Source: Sulfolobales archaeon
Lineage (GTDB): Archaea; Thermoproteota; Thermoprotei_A; Sulfolobales; Desulfurococcaceae
Length of the DNA: 64,000 nucleotides
NCBI GenBank assembly: GCA_025059075.1
Contig: JANXDZ010000002.1
Coordinates: forward strand, 293,038-357,037
Direction of reading: 5' to 3'
In this document: in pieces, positions 1 through 8,042 of the stretch
Layout of the letters: every line of letters starts with the position of its first letter
Numbering within the stretch: the stretch's first letter is position 1
The notes under the pieces: generated by a model
Database searches by the model: none
Told to the model about the DNA's origin: nothing
The model's input: only the letters and a program-made list of their open reading frames with translations
Translations under genes and position numbers: made by a program

Positions 1-969
1 ATTCCACCCCTTCCTATGAACCATTGATGTTCTTTCAATAATGCTATGTTCAGGCGGCTTTACTTCTAGAGGAGTAGATACAAAGAAGGTGTCGTGTATT
101 TCTCTAGCAGGATGATCCTGTGGTTGAAATAGGACGTCGAAGTTCCACAACTCCATCTCTACGTGAGGTCCCTTAACTTCCTCAAAACCCATTGAGACCA
201 TAGTCTCTCTAACTAAGTCAAGGAACTCTAAGTAAGCATTAAGCCTAGCTGCCTTCCTCTTAGGAGGAGTTATAGATAGATCGAAGCGCTTTATGATAGC
301 TTTCTCAAGTCCACCGCTTAAGTAAAGCTGAGGAGTTACAACTGTTACTAATGGAGCAGCCTGCAGAAATCCACTGCCAAGCAGCATCACTAACTTCTGA
401 GTTGGAGAAACTGTGACTATGTTTCTCTGAACCACTGTAATAAACCTCCTTCTCTTCAATATTTGTAGTAAATCAACTGGGGGGTTTACACCCTCCTCCA
501 CGATCGATTTAAGCCAGGCCCTAAGTTCTCCAGCAGCTTCTATTACTTCATAGCATTTGCTTAATGAAGAAACGCCTATTACTCCATTGACTACCCCTAG
601 GCATCCCCCCTTCAATAAGTATTGTAACCCTATTTTTGCTTCATCTTCATCAATGCCTATACTCTTTATACAATCAATGAATTCCCCAATGCTTCTACCA
701 ATGCACTTAAATGCATTAGTGTATAACCTCTCCTCAGGTAAGCCGTCTTTAAGGACTCTTAAGCCTTCATTAGTTAGCTCAAGCATTTCCACTTGCTTTA
801 CTCTTTTATATAGGAGTCCTTTAGCTTCAAGCTCTGCAATATCCCTCATGAGGTCTTCGGGCTTCATGCTTAAACGTCGTGCTACTTCAATTACATCGAC
901 TTCGCCATCGACCTTACGTAGCTCTAGAGCAATCCTATACTGTTTTTCAGTAACTAGCACTGTCTCCAA
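1..969 (-). CDS. pheS: Phenylalanyl-tRNA synthetase alpha subunit (3' end outside window)
   Basis: The frame reads from a TTG at 967-969 (GGAGG lies about 11 nt upstream) to the window edge, so the C-terminus is missing. The N-terminal ~100 residues form a winged-helix-like region (EKQYRIALELRKVDGEVDV, then a DLMRDIAELEAKGLL helix), as in archaeal PheS. Further on comes the class II aminoacyl-tRNA synthetase core: the motif-2-like stretch around GFEEVKGPHVEMELWNFDVL followed by FQPQDHPAREIHDTFF, which is typical of PheS. It charges tRNA-Phe in the cytoplasm as an alpha2-beta2 enzyme; pheT is not visible here. The upstream ATG at 984-986 is out of frame with the body, so TTG is preferred. Confidence 0.9.
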   Translation of the reverse strand, partial: METVLVTEKQYRIALELRKVDGEVDVIEVARRLSMKPEDLMRDIAELEAKGLLYKRVKQVEMLELTNEGLRVLKDGLPEERLYTNAFKCIGRSIGEFIDCIKSIGIDEDEAKIGLQYLLKGGCLGVVNGVIGVSSLSKCYEVIEAAGELRAWLKSIVEEGVNPPVDLLQILKRRRFITVVQRNIVTVSPTQKLVMLLGSGFLQAAPLVTVVTPQLYLSGGLEKAIIKRFDLSITPPKRKAARLNAYLEFLDLVRETMVSMGFEEVKGPHVEMELWNFDVLFQPQDHPAREIHDTFFVSTPLEVKPPEHSIIERTSMVHRKGWN

Positions 970-1031
970 AGCACGCCGGCCTCCATACAGCTGCTCTCTA
1001 GATGTTTAAAGGGAAGGAATTAAGTTTATTA

Positions 1032-1214
1032 CTACTTCAGTAATCCGCGTTTCCTTAAGTAATCTATGGCTTTCTCCCTTGACTCAAGTGCCCACATGCT
1101 TTCTTCAAGAATCCTCTTAGCTTCATCCCTAAGCCCCGGCGGAAGATCCTTGACTACGTCTTCAATGACTTCCTTTCTAGCTGAGGGGCTTTTCCTAGGC
1201 TTAAAGAGCGACAT
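1032..1214 (-). CDS. Small charged hypothetical protein (60 aa)
   Basis: A 60-residue, highly charged, mainly alpha-helical protein with no signal peptide, cysteine pair or membrane segment. It begins MSLFKPRKSPSARKEV and ends in a basic helix (KAIDYLRKRGLLK). It lies between serK and pheS on the same strand, 72 bp after serK and 62 bp before pheS, so it may share their transcript. The middle DLPPGLRDEAKRILEES resembles a helix-turn-helix-sized unit, but I do not recognise a family. Its clean spacing and lack of competing frames support a real gene. Confidence 0.6.
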   Translation of the reverse strand: MSLFKPRKSPSARKEVIEDVVKDLPPGLRDEAKRILEESMWALESREKAIDYLRKRGLLK

Positions 1215-1286
1215 TTATCCCCCCTGAACTCTTAGTCTAAGGCCTTAATTAATGAGAATGACCTTCCCCCACATATTTACGTCTTT

Positions 1287-2042
1287 TCACTGAGTGCAAC
1301 ATAAACTTAGTGGAGTATACGTCTCCTCCGGCGTGAATGGAAGGACATGCCTCGTAGTCTTAGGTGCAAGTACTTCACCTCTAATGACAACACTCATTAC
1401 CTCCTCCTTAGTTAACTTCCTCCTAACTAAGACGTGGCTTACTTCACCACTAGCTAAGTCTTCTAAAGCGTGTTCAAGTAGACCATAGTAGTACAGCTTT
1501 ATTAAGCCAGTTAGAGATAGCTCATCGAGTACCTTTGAAACAGCTTTTTCTACAGTAATATCTCCAGAGATCTCAATGCATGCGCCTTCACTATTTAACA
1601 ATACGAAGGCAGCATTGTTTGCTAAAGTAATTCCACTCGATTTCCTTCTGCACTCACTATATTTAACTCCAAGTCTATCAAGAGCTTTAAAGAACTCCTC
1701 TAGCTCACCTTTAAAAGCTGGGTACCAAGTATATAGCTTAATGCTTTCATCAAAGTAATCTACAATTATTGAAGGAGCCTTAGTACACTTAAGCTCCTTT
1801 AATGCAGCCCACCTATGGTGTCCATCAACTATTAAATAGAACTTAGCGCTAGGTATTGGTGCAACAATTAAAGGCGAGTCAACTGCCTTAATGCTTAAAA
1901 TAAATTCTTTAACGTCATTAAGCCTTTTACTAATGATCTCCTCGTGGGGGCGCATTAAGTCTAAGTCTAGTAAAATAGGCTTGACTCTCTTAACTGGTGT
2001 AGTTAGCTTCGGAGCTTTTATGACTACTTGTCCATATGACAA
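1287..2042 (-). CDS. serK: SerK-like free serine kinase (ParB/Srx fold)
   Basis: The N-terminal half is a ParB/sulfiredoxin-like nucleotide-binding domain with the signature DGHHR at residues 73-77 and an RPHEE stretch at 31-35, where the catalytic acid of archaeal SerK falls. SerK phosphorylates free L-serine to O-phosphoserine using ADP as donor (known from Thermococcus), linking serine to cysteine synthesis and to central carbon. The C-terminal ~100 residues form the variable domain of this family. The gene lies 63 bp downstream of serA on the same strand, which strongly supports the assignment over a DNA-segregation ParB. No helix-turn-helix or parA is nearby. Confidence 0.8.
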   Translation of the reverse strand: MSYGQVVIKAPKLTTPVKRVKPILLDLDLMRPHEEIISKRLNDVKEFILSIKAVDSPLIVAPIPSAKFYLIVDGHHRWAALKELKCTKAPSIIVDYFDESIKLYTWYPAFKGELEEFFKALDRLGVKYSECRRKSSGITLANNAAFVLLNSEGACIEISGDITVEKAVSKVLDELSLTGLIKLYYYGLLEHALEDLASGEVSHVLVRRKLTKEEVMSVVIRGEVLAPKTTRHVLPFTPEETYTPLSLCCTQ

Positions 2043-2105
2043 TAAGTCTCAGCTCCTATCAATTGTAAATAGTCTATGTATAATATACTTTCTTAAACAA
2101 CCTTC

Positions 2106-3050
2106 TCAAACAAACTCTCTTCTAAAGAAGTCCCTTATTTTCTCAGCTATCATTACTCCAGATCTCTCTAGAGCTTCACTAGTACTGGCCCCTATGTGTG
2201 GTGTTAATACAACGTTATCTAACTTCGTTAAGGGATGGTCTTTAGGCAAAGGCTCTTCTTCAAAGACATCTAGTCCAGCGCCAGCTATCCACCCCTCTTT
2301 AAGGGCCTTAACTAGTGCTTCTGTATCAATAACTTCTCCTCTAGAAGTATTGATAAGTATAGCTGTTTTCTTCATTAACTTCAGCCTGCTTTCATTAATT
2401 AAGTACCGTGTTTCAGAAGTCAATGGAACGTGTATGGAGACTACGTCTGAAACACTTAATAGTTCTTCAAGGCTTAAGTACTCTGCTCCATAAGCTTCCT
2501 CAACTTCTCTAGGGAGCCTATTCCTCTTATAATACACTATCCTCATATTGAAACCATACTTAGCTATTTTAGCTAAGGCCTCTCCTATTTTGCCAAACCC
2601 TATTATCCCAAGGGTTTTTCCATAGAGCTCCACTCCCTCACAATAGGCTTTAGCCCAATGGCCCAGCCTAGCCATCCTATCTCCATAGCTTATCCTTCTT
2701 GCGACACTTAATATTAGGCCCATAGTTAGTTCAGCTACGCTAATTGTTGATGCTTCAGGAACGTTTAATACTTCAATGCCTCTCTCTCTAGCAGCTTCAA
2801 CATCTATATTATCTACTCCAACGCCAGCTCTTCCAATTACTTTAAGTACATCTGCTCTAAGTATGACTTCTCTAGGAACTCTAGGCTTGCTTCTAACAAT
2901 GAGTGCGCTGAAGCCTTTAATTAAATCCATTAATTCACTTACGCTTGGATACTCCCTATAAACTACTTCAAAACCCTCTCTACGAAGTATCTCAACGCCT
3001 CTTTCATGGATTGGAGCAGCTATAAGTACTTTAACAACCAACTTAAACAC
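2106..3050 (-). CDS. serA: D-3-phosphoglycerate dehydrogenase, short form
   Basis: A 2-hydroxyacid dehydrogenase of 314 residues lacking the ACT domain of long SerA forms. The NAD-binding Rossmann motif GFGKIG is at about residue 150, and the catalytic Arg (NTSRGEVID), Glu (EEEPLPKDHPL) and His (TPHIGAST) are all present. It oxidises 3-phosphoglycerate to 3-phosphohydroxypyruvate, the first step of phosphorylated serine synthesis. The called start is GTG at 3048-3050; a TATA-like TATAAGA at 3072-3080 about 25 bp upstream suggests a leaderless transcript. Another hydroxyacid substrate (glyoxylate) is possible, but the SerK neighbour favours serine metabolism. Confidence 0.85.
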   Translation of the reverse strand: MFKLVVKVLIAAPIHERGVEILRREGFEVVYREYPSVSELMDLIKGFSALIVRSKPRVPREVILRADVLKVIGRAGVGVDNIDVEAARERGIEVLNVPEASTISVAELTMGLILSVARRISYGDRMARLGHWAKAYCEGVELYGKTLGIIGFGKIGEALAKIAKYGFNMRIVYYKRNRLPREVEEAYGAEYLSLEELLSVSDVVSIHVPLTSETRYLINESRLKLMKKTAILINTSRGEVIDTEALVKALKEGWIAGAGLDVFEEEPLPKDHPLTKLDNVVLTPHIGASTSEALERSGVMIAEKIRDFFRREFV

Positions 3051-3913
3051 CCGTTATGCAATACACATAATCTTATAGCTCTTCGCACTTAAAAAGACGC
3101 TTCCTCAAAGTCAGCCCACCGTATTGAAGCCCACTCACTATGTGGATAGAAGTAGAGACTCAAGTGAGTAGAGTATAGAAGTGGAGCTAAGTGAGTTTTC
3201 TTGCAGCTATAGTCTATGCCCAATATCTACAACTGCTACTCTCACTGACTTGCTGCATCCATAAGCTGCATTAATTGCAATTAATCAAACACTCGTAGCA
3301 CTAAGTTTCTATTCATCATAGCGCTTAATGTTACGTGAGTGCATAAAATAAAGATCTATTAGAATGAGCCTTTACTTCAAGCACTGAGTAACTAACAATG
3401 AACTGTCAGTAAGCAATTTCTCTCCAAACAAATGCTAATGTAAGAGTAGCTAGTGTGTATTTGAAATACTTTACTTAGCTATGCAATAGCGTACTTACTT
3501 CAGGGTCTTCACTAGTACGCTATTTGCTTTCAGACATGAAGTACGCTAAGTAATTGAGTAGAGAGTCATGCTCTCTCCACCAGTCATTAGAATACGCGTT
3601 CTACTTGCTACAAGGCTGTAATGCAAGTGTAGGTAGATTAATATCCCCAGCGATTTTCTAACACCTAGATAGTTCCCCGTGATCTGCTTTATAGAAGGAC
3701 TCTAAAGTAAATTATATGGGAGCTTCGTAGATTCAGCAATTCTACGTCTCACGTAGAGCTGTAATGGGATTAGAAGCATTCAGAGACTTAGAGAAACTCT
3801 TCTCATTAATATGCTGTAATTAATTACATGTTCAAAAGTTTTTTACTCTCTTTAGCTATGAAATCGCTTAAATTATTTAATAACACCTACTCTATTACAA
3901 ATGCAGTGCATCT
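3051..3913. other. 863-bp intergenic gap without a recognisable gene
   Basis: No frame on either strand gives a convincing protein, and no tRNA-like fold was seen. The left part holds the serA promoter and the right end the promoter of the molybdate/tungstate operon (AT-rich TTAAATTATTTAAT at 3869-3882). A notable inverted repeat is at 3483-3495 and 3514-3527, and a short CTACG/CGTAG hairpin at 3742-3756. Loose repetition of AAGTGAGTAGAG-like words occurs at 3150-3195. It may be decayed DNA. Confidence 0.5.
3483..3527. repeat. Inverted repeat (13/14-nt arms, 18-nt loop)
   Basis: The left arm GCAATAGCGTACT (3483-3495) pairs with AGTACGCTATTTGC (3514-3527) apart from one extra A. It sits in the middle of the gene-free gap, away from any start or stop codon, so it is neither an obvious terminator nor a promoter-proximal operator. 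It could be a structured RNA or the end of a decayed mobile element. Confidence 0.45.
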
Positions 3914-4720
3914 ATGGGATTTACGGAGGGCTTTAATGTGGAGTCATCTACATGGCTAACGTTAGCGGCAAGCATTATGCTAGCCTTAGCTATCTACATT
4001 GTTGTAAGCATGTTGTTAAGCATATCAATGGAGGATTTTATGAAAGCTCTATCATCTAGTGAAACACTTTTTGCAATTAAACTCAGTTTTGCTACAGCAA
4101 TACCATCATCTATAGTTGCTCTAACAATTTCAATTCCACTAGCTTATGCTTTAGCTAGATGTAGATTTAAGTTGAGGACAGCGTTAGACGTACTAGTGGC
4201 TTCTCCAATGTCTATGTCCCCAATTGCCTTAGGCACATTGATACTATTCACATTGTTAAAAGTCCCTCCTGGAAGAGCGTTAAATGATTCACTGAACATA
4301 GTTTACGATGTAAAGGGAATAGTCTTAGTTCAAACACTGATAGCTACTTCAGTTATGACAACTTCACTGAAGGGAGTATTTAGCAGTCTAGACATAGATT
4401 ACGAAGAGCTATCTATAGCTTTAGGACACAGCTGGTTTAGTACATTAGTTAACGTTGTAATACCCATGTCTAAAAGAGGTTTATTAGCATCATACTTAAT
4501 GGGGTTTCTAAGGGCTTTTACAGACTTTGGGGCAACAGTCATGGTTGCTGGAGCCACGTTGTTTAAAACATCTACTCTCCCAACAGCAATCTATATAGCC
4601 ATGGGTTCAGGGGATTTCGCTCTAGCTTTAGCTCTAGTATCTCTATCAATGATTATAGGAGTAGCAGTAGTAGCTGTAGTCAACTCGCTGTGGAGGGAGC
4701 CCATTGATGCTAGTTATTAA
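3914..4720 (+). CDS. Molybdate/tungstate ABC transporter permease
   Basis: A 268-residue membrane protein with about six transmembrane helices. The binding-protein-dependent transporter (EAA) loop is visible as YEELSIALGHSWFSTLVNVVIPMSKRGLL, followed by FLRAFTDFGATVMVAGA, a stretch typical of ModB/WtpB-type permeases. It forms the membrane channel for oxyanion uptake. It is the first gene of a three-gene operon; its 3' end overlaps the ATPase gene by 17 bp. A TATA-like element about 35-45 bp upstream of the ATG suggests a very short leader. The choice between molybdate and tungstate cannot be made from sequence alone. Confidence 0.8.
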   Translation: MGFTEGFNVESSTWLTLAASIMLALAIYIVVSMLLSISMEDFMKALSSSETLFAIKLSFATAIPSSIVALTISIPLAYALARCRFKLRTALDVLVASPMSMSPIALGTLILFTLLKVPPGRALNDSLNIVYDVKGIVLVQTLIATSVMTTSLKGVFSSLDIDYEELSIALGHSWFSTLVNVVIPMSKRGLLASYLMGFLRAFTDFGATVMVAGATLFKTSTLPTAIYIAMGSGDFALALALVSLSMIIGVAVVAVVNSLWREPIDASY

Positions 4721-5423
4721 AGATCTAGTGAAGAGCTACCGAGGCTTTAAGCTTACAGTAAAGTCAATGTATGTTGAAAGAGGAAACTGGATCGCTATAC
4801 TTGGGCGCAATGGCTCTGGAAAAACTACCTTACTAAAATCCATAGTGGGCATAGTGCTCCCTGAGGAAGGCTGCATAGAAATTGATGGAGCAACAGTCTT
4901 TAAGGCTTCAAAAGGCCATATAGCAGTTAATGTACCTCCTGGGAGAAGAAAGGTAGGCTATGTACCTCAAAACTACTTGCTATACCCCCACATGAATGTC
5001 TATGAAAATATAGCATATGCCTTAAGGCCGCTGAGGCTCTCAAAGAGTGAATTAATGGAGAGAGTTACTAAAGTACTTGAGCTAGTTGAAATGAGTGAAC
5101 TTAAGGACAAGTATCCCAGGGAACTATCAAGTGGCCAAAAGCAGAGAGTTGCACTAGCTAGAGCTCTAGCTCTACATCCAAAGATCTTAGTGCTGGATGA
5201 GCCTTTTAGCAACATAGATCCAGAGTTTAGGGAATCCTTAAGAGCTGAGCTAAAGAAGCTGCTGTCATCAATGAACGACTTCGCCGTAGTAATGGCTACT
5301 AACGACATCAACGACTTATCAATAGTTAATAAAGTTGCTATACTTAGTGAAGGAAGAATGATTCACTTAAGTGAATCAAGGGAGTACGTAAAGGAGTTTC
5401 TATATAAGGGTGTGGTGCTTTAA
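4704..5423 (+). CDS. Molybdate/tungstate ABC transporter ATP-binding protein
   Basis: ABC ATPase of 239 residues with Walker A GRNGSGKTT, Q-loop YVPQNYLLYPH, signature LSSGQKQR and Walker B LVLDEPFSNIDP. The H-loop region reads MATNDINDLS, with Asn where the usual His would be expected. It energises the permease encoded just upstream (17-bp overlap, translational coupling). Start is TTG at 4704 or ATG at 4707, both behind GGAGGG at 4692-4697. There is no TOBE domain, so it is shorter than ModC of bacteria but similar to archaeal WtpC-like proteins. Confidence 0.85.
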   Translation: MMLVIKDLVKSYRGFKLTVKSMYVERGNWIAILGRNGSGKTTLLKSIVGIVLPEEGCIEIDGATVFKASKGHIAVNVPPGRRKVGYVPQNYLLYPHMNVYENIAYALRPLRLSKSELMERVTKVLELVEMSELKDKYPRELSSGQKQRVALARALALHPKILVLDEPFSNIDPEFRESLRAELKKLLSSMNDFAVVMATNDINDLSIVNKVAILSEGRMIHLSESREYVKEFLYKGVVL

Positions 5424-6284
5424 TTGAAAAAGCTCCGTCACTTATACGTACTGTTAGCAATAGTGTTTTCAATCATAGTTCTTGAATTCATCTACCTAAG
5501 TCGAATCAATGGGGGGAGTAATGAAGTAATTTATGTTTTAGCGGCACCTGTAAGTAAGCCCATTATTGATTTAGCTGTTGAGCGATTTAAAGAGATCTCT
5601 AGCATCGAAGTACTCGTAGACTATGCAGCTTCTGGAACTATTCTAGCTAAGTTAGAAGCAGGTGTACAAGCTGATGTAGTTATATTCGCCTCAAGCGATC
5701 TAGGTGAAGTCGCTGCAGCTCACGGACTAGTGATCTCTGAGTCTAAAACAGAGTTAGCATACGTTCTCCCAGCGCTATTCATTAAAGCTGACCTAAGTCC
5801 TATAGTGAAGTGCATTGATGACTTAGCCGCACTTGATGTTAAGATAGGAGTAGCTAACCCTGCAGTAGCTCCAATAGGAGTAGAAGCTTATTACATAATT
5901 AATCAATCAGCTAATAGAGATAGATTATTGAGTAAAGTAGTGGTTCAAGCAAGGGACGCCCAGGAGCTATTAGCAATTCTTAAGTTCGGGGGAGTTGATG
6001 CAGCCTTTCTATGGCATATATATGGAGAAGGCTTAAGAAGTATTGCAAAGCCCATATACCCATGGGAGTGCGGATATAAGTTCCACGTATATAGCCAAGT
6101 AGCTTATGTAACAGCGAAGTCTAAGAACGAGAAGTTAGCTAGAGAATTCATAGAGTTCCTAACTAAAGATAGCTTTATTAAAGATAAGCTTAAGGAATTA
6201 GGCTACTTAAATTCAATTAATGAAGTTAATGACTATATAGCTAAGCATTTAAACCAGACATCAATGAGCTATTATGGGAAATAG
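5424..6284 (+). CDS. ModA-like molybdate/tungstate-binding protein
   Basis: A secreted or lipid-free membrane-anchored binding protein of 286 residues. An N-terminal hydrophobic segment (residues ~6-24) precedes a periplasmic-binding fold with the ModA-type pattern YAASGTILAKLEAGVQADVVIFAS, which binds tetrahedral oxyanions. It delivers substrate to the permease/ATPase encoded upstream; its TTG start follows the ATPase stop codon directly. It lacks a lipobox cysteine, so the N-terminal helix is probably the membrane anchor. The operon order permease-ATPase-binding protein is reversed relative to many bacterial mod operons. Confidence 0.8.
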   Translation: MKKLRHLYVLLAIVFSIIVLEFIYLSRINGGSNEVIYVLAAPVSKPIIDLAVERFKEISSIEVLVDYAASGTILAKLEAGVQADVVIFASSDLGEVAAAHGLVISESKTELAYVLPALFIKADLSPIVKCIDDLAALDVKIGVANPAVAPIGVEAYYIINQSANRDRLLSKVVVQARDAQELLAILKFGGVDAAFLWHIYGEGLRSIAKPIYPWECGYKFHVYSQVAYVTAKSKNEKLAREFIEFLTKDSFIKDKLKELGYLNSINEVNDYIAKHLNQTSMSYYGK

Positions 6285-6361
6285 AAAATTGCTCTAAAAC
6301 AAAATCCAAAATGAAATAATATGTATTACTCCACACGTTAAGAATCAGTACTGGTGGTAGC

Positions 6362-7417
6362 TTGAGTAACACAGTGAACTTAATCTATAGCGATGTATTT
6401 AGACAAAACCACAGCCCTCACGTTAAACACCCAGAGAATCCTGGGAGAATGCGGAGGGTATTAACAGGGCTAGCTAGACATGGCTTAAAGAGCTTCATCA
6501 ACTGGCACTTACCCATTGAAGGTGAAATAGATGAAGCTCTTAAAGTACACGTTAGAGGATACGTTAATTACGTTAAGGACTTATTTAATAAAGCTCCATG
6601 TGAAATAGATCCTGATACATATGTATCAATCACTACTTTAAAAGCCTTAAAATATTCAATAGGGACAGTGATTAATTACTCTCTAAAGGCCTATAATGAT
6701 CGAAGTACGTACTTTGCCATACTTAGGCCCCCTGGGCACCACGTTGGAAGAGGGGGTAAAGCTCTAGGAGCTCTTACTCAAGGATTCTGCATATTTAACA
6801 ACATTGCTTTAGCTGCATCCAGCCTCATTGAACACGGAATTAGTGGCATTCTAATAGTTGATTTTGATGCACACCACGGCAATGGGACTCAAGAGATATT
6901 CTATGAGACAGATCAAGTTATGTTAATTGACATTCATCAAGATCCTAGGACTCTATATCCATTCACTGGGCACATTAATGAAATAGGGCTTGGCAGAGGA
7001 GAGGGCTATAATGTAAACATAGTTTTACCTCCTTTAAGCGGCGACGACGTCCTTGGCCTATGGTTCAACATCATCACTGACTTAGCTAAGCAATACGATC
7101 CTGAGGTAGTGCTAGTATCAGCTGGATTTGATGGATATGTAAACGACGGCCTTACAGAGTTAAGGTATACATCGAAGGCCTTCTATAGGCTAGGTAAACT
7201 GATTAGCTCATTGAATAAGCCTACATTCATAGTGCTTGAAGGCGGATATAGCATTGGGCTTGAAGAAGGATTACCAGCATTCACTGCAGCATTAGCCTCT
7301 ATAGAGGAGCCTATGGCTAGCGGAGGCTCAAGAACTCCCCCGGCAATATTTAGTGAAGCCATGAGCATTTATAGAGAGACCATTACAATGCTCTCTAAGT
7401 ACTGGAGGGTAAAGTGA
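6362..7417 (+). CDS. Histone-deacetylase-family (AcuC/HDAC-fold) deacetylase
   Basis: A 351-residue arginase/deacetylase-fold protein. The zinc and catalytic motifs are present: RPPGHHVGRG, DFDAHHGNGTQEIF, IHQDPRTLYPFTG and the second zinc Asp in SAGFDGYVNDG, ending with the glycine-rich LEGGYSIGLEEGL. Such enzymes remove acyl groups from lysine or small acetylated amines; the substrate here is unknown. The TTG start at 6362 is preceded by a weak GGTGG. The downstream CYTH gene starts one base after its stop codon, so the two are probably translated together. Confidence 0.85.
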   Translation: MSNTVNLIYSDVFRQNHSPHVKHPENPGRMRRVLTGLARHGLKSFINWHLPIEGEIDEALKVHVRGYVNYVKDLFNKAPCEIDPDTYVSITTLKALKYSIGTVINYSLKAYNDRSTYFAILRPPGHHVGRGGKALGALTQGFCIFNNIALAASSLIEHGISGILIVDFDAHHGNGTQEIFYETDQVMLIDIHQDPRTLYPFTGHINEIGLGRGEGYNVNIVLPPLSGDDVLGLWFNIITDLAKQYDPEVVLVSAGFDGYVNDGLTELRYTSKAFYRLGKLISSLNKPTFIVLEGGYSIGLEEGLPAFTAALASIEEPMASGGSRTPPAIFSEAMSIYRETITMLSKYWRVK

Positions 7418-7418
7418 G

Positions 7419-7940
7419 TTGAGGCTTGAGAGAGAAGTAAAGATAAAGCTTATTGATGTTGAGCGCAGTGAAGCCATCAATGCATTAAAGAGTAGCGGTT
7501 GTATAGCACTAGGCGACGTAATTCACAACGACTACTACTTCATGCACCCATGCATAGATATGTTGAGCCTAGATGAAGCCATTAGAGTTAGGGAAGAAGT
7601 CAGTATACATACGGGTGAGACCAAGTACTTCATAACGTATAAGGGAAGAAGGCTTAGCAGAGCCTTTAAGGAGAGACTTGAAGTAGAAGTTGAAGTCAGT
7701 GGGAAAGAAATAATTGAGATACTTAAAGCTCTTGGATTTAAAGTTATAACTATAATACCAAAGGAGAGAAGCCTATTTAAATGCTCAAATACTTTAGTCA
7801 CAGTGGATTATTTAAGTAACCTAGGGTTATTCATGGAAGTCGAGGGCGAGAAAGAGCTCATCGAAGATTTCCTAAAGAACCTAAAGATCAGGTATGAAGT
7901 CGTTGAGAAAACGTACTTTGAGCTTCTACAACCTACTTAA
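7419..7940 (+). CDS. CYTH-domain protein (class IV adenylate cyclase / triphosphatase-like)
   Basis: A 173-residue CYTH domain with the hallmark ExExK at residues 4-8 (EREVK) and later beta-strand motifs with paired charged residues (AIRVREE, YFITYKGRR, RLEVEVEV). The family hydrolyses or cyclises nucleoside triphosphates or thiamine triphosphate, or cleaves tripolyphosphate, in a metal-containing tunnel. Archaeal members are often annotated CyaB, but cAMP synthesis cannot be inferred. The TTG start at 7419 is one base after the deacetylase stop, with GGAGGGT at 7404-7410 as ribosome-binding site inside the upstream gene. Confidence 0.8.
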   Translation: MRLEREVKIKLIDVERSEAINALKSSGCIALGDVIHNDYYFMHPCIDMLSLDEAIRVREEVSIHTGETKYFITYKGRRLSRAFKERLEVEVEVSGKEIIEILKALGFKVITIIPKERSLFKCSNTLVTVDYLSNLGLFMEVEGEKELIEDFLKNLKIRYEVVEKTYFELLQPT

Positions 7941-7948
7941 CCGAAAAC

Positions 7949-7995
7949 CAATGAACCGCCCGAAGGGAATCCTCGATCCCTAAGGACGGAGGGGG
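7949..7995 (+). mobile_element. Possible solo IS200/IS605-type right-end fragment
   Basis: Immediately after the CYTH stop is a non-coding stretch containing ATGAACCGCCCGAAGGGAA, then CCTCGATCCCTAAGGACGGAGG, which can fold into an imperfect hairpin. This resembles the 3' end (omega-RNA or right-end) region of archaeal TnpB elements as I remember them. No tnpB or tnpA is present. It could alternatively be a 3' UTR structure or terminator of the operon before it. Resemblance is from memory, not a database match. Confidence 0.3.
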
Positions 7996-8042
7996 TTGGA
8001 GCGTTCAACGTATTCAAGTGTTATGGAGGCCATAAAGCGATC

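Noticed and set aside
557..1009. 150-codon plus-strand frame opposite pheS
   Set aside because: Ser/Leu/Thr-rich composition typical of an antisense shadow; the minus frame is a clear PheS.
1287..2042. ParB chromosome-partition gene and thus an origin or plasmid region
   Set aside because: No helix-turn-helix domain, no parA and no parS-like sites; the DGHHR motif and serA neighbour fit SerK.
7419..7940. Adenylate cyclase implying cAMP signalling
   Set aside because: CYTH proteins have several activities, and no cAMP receptor is visible, so the cyclase label is not supported.
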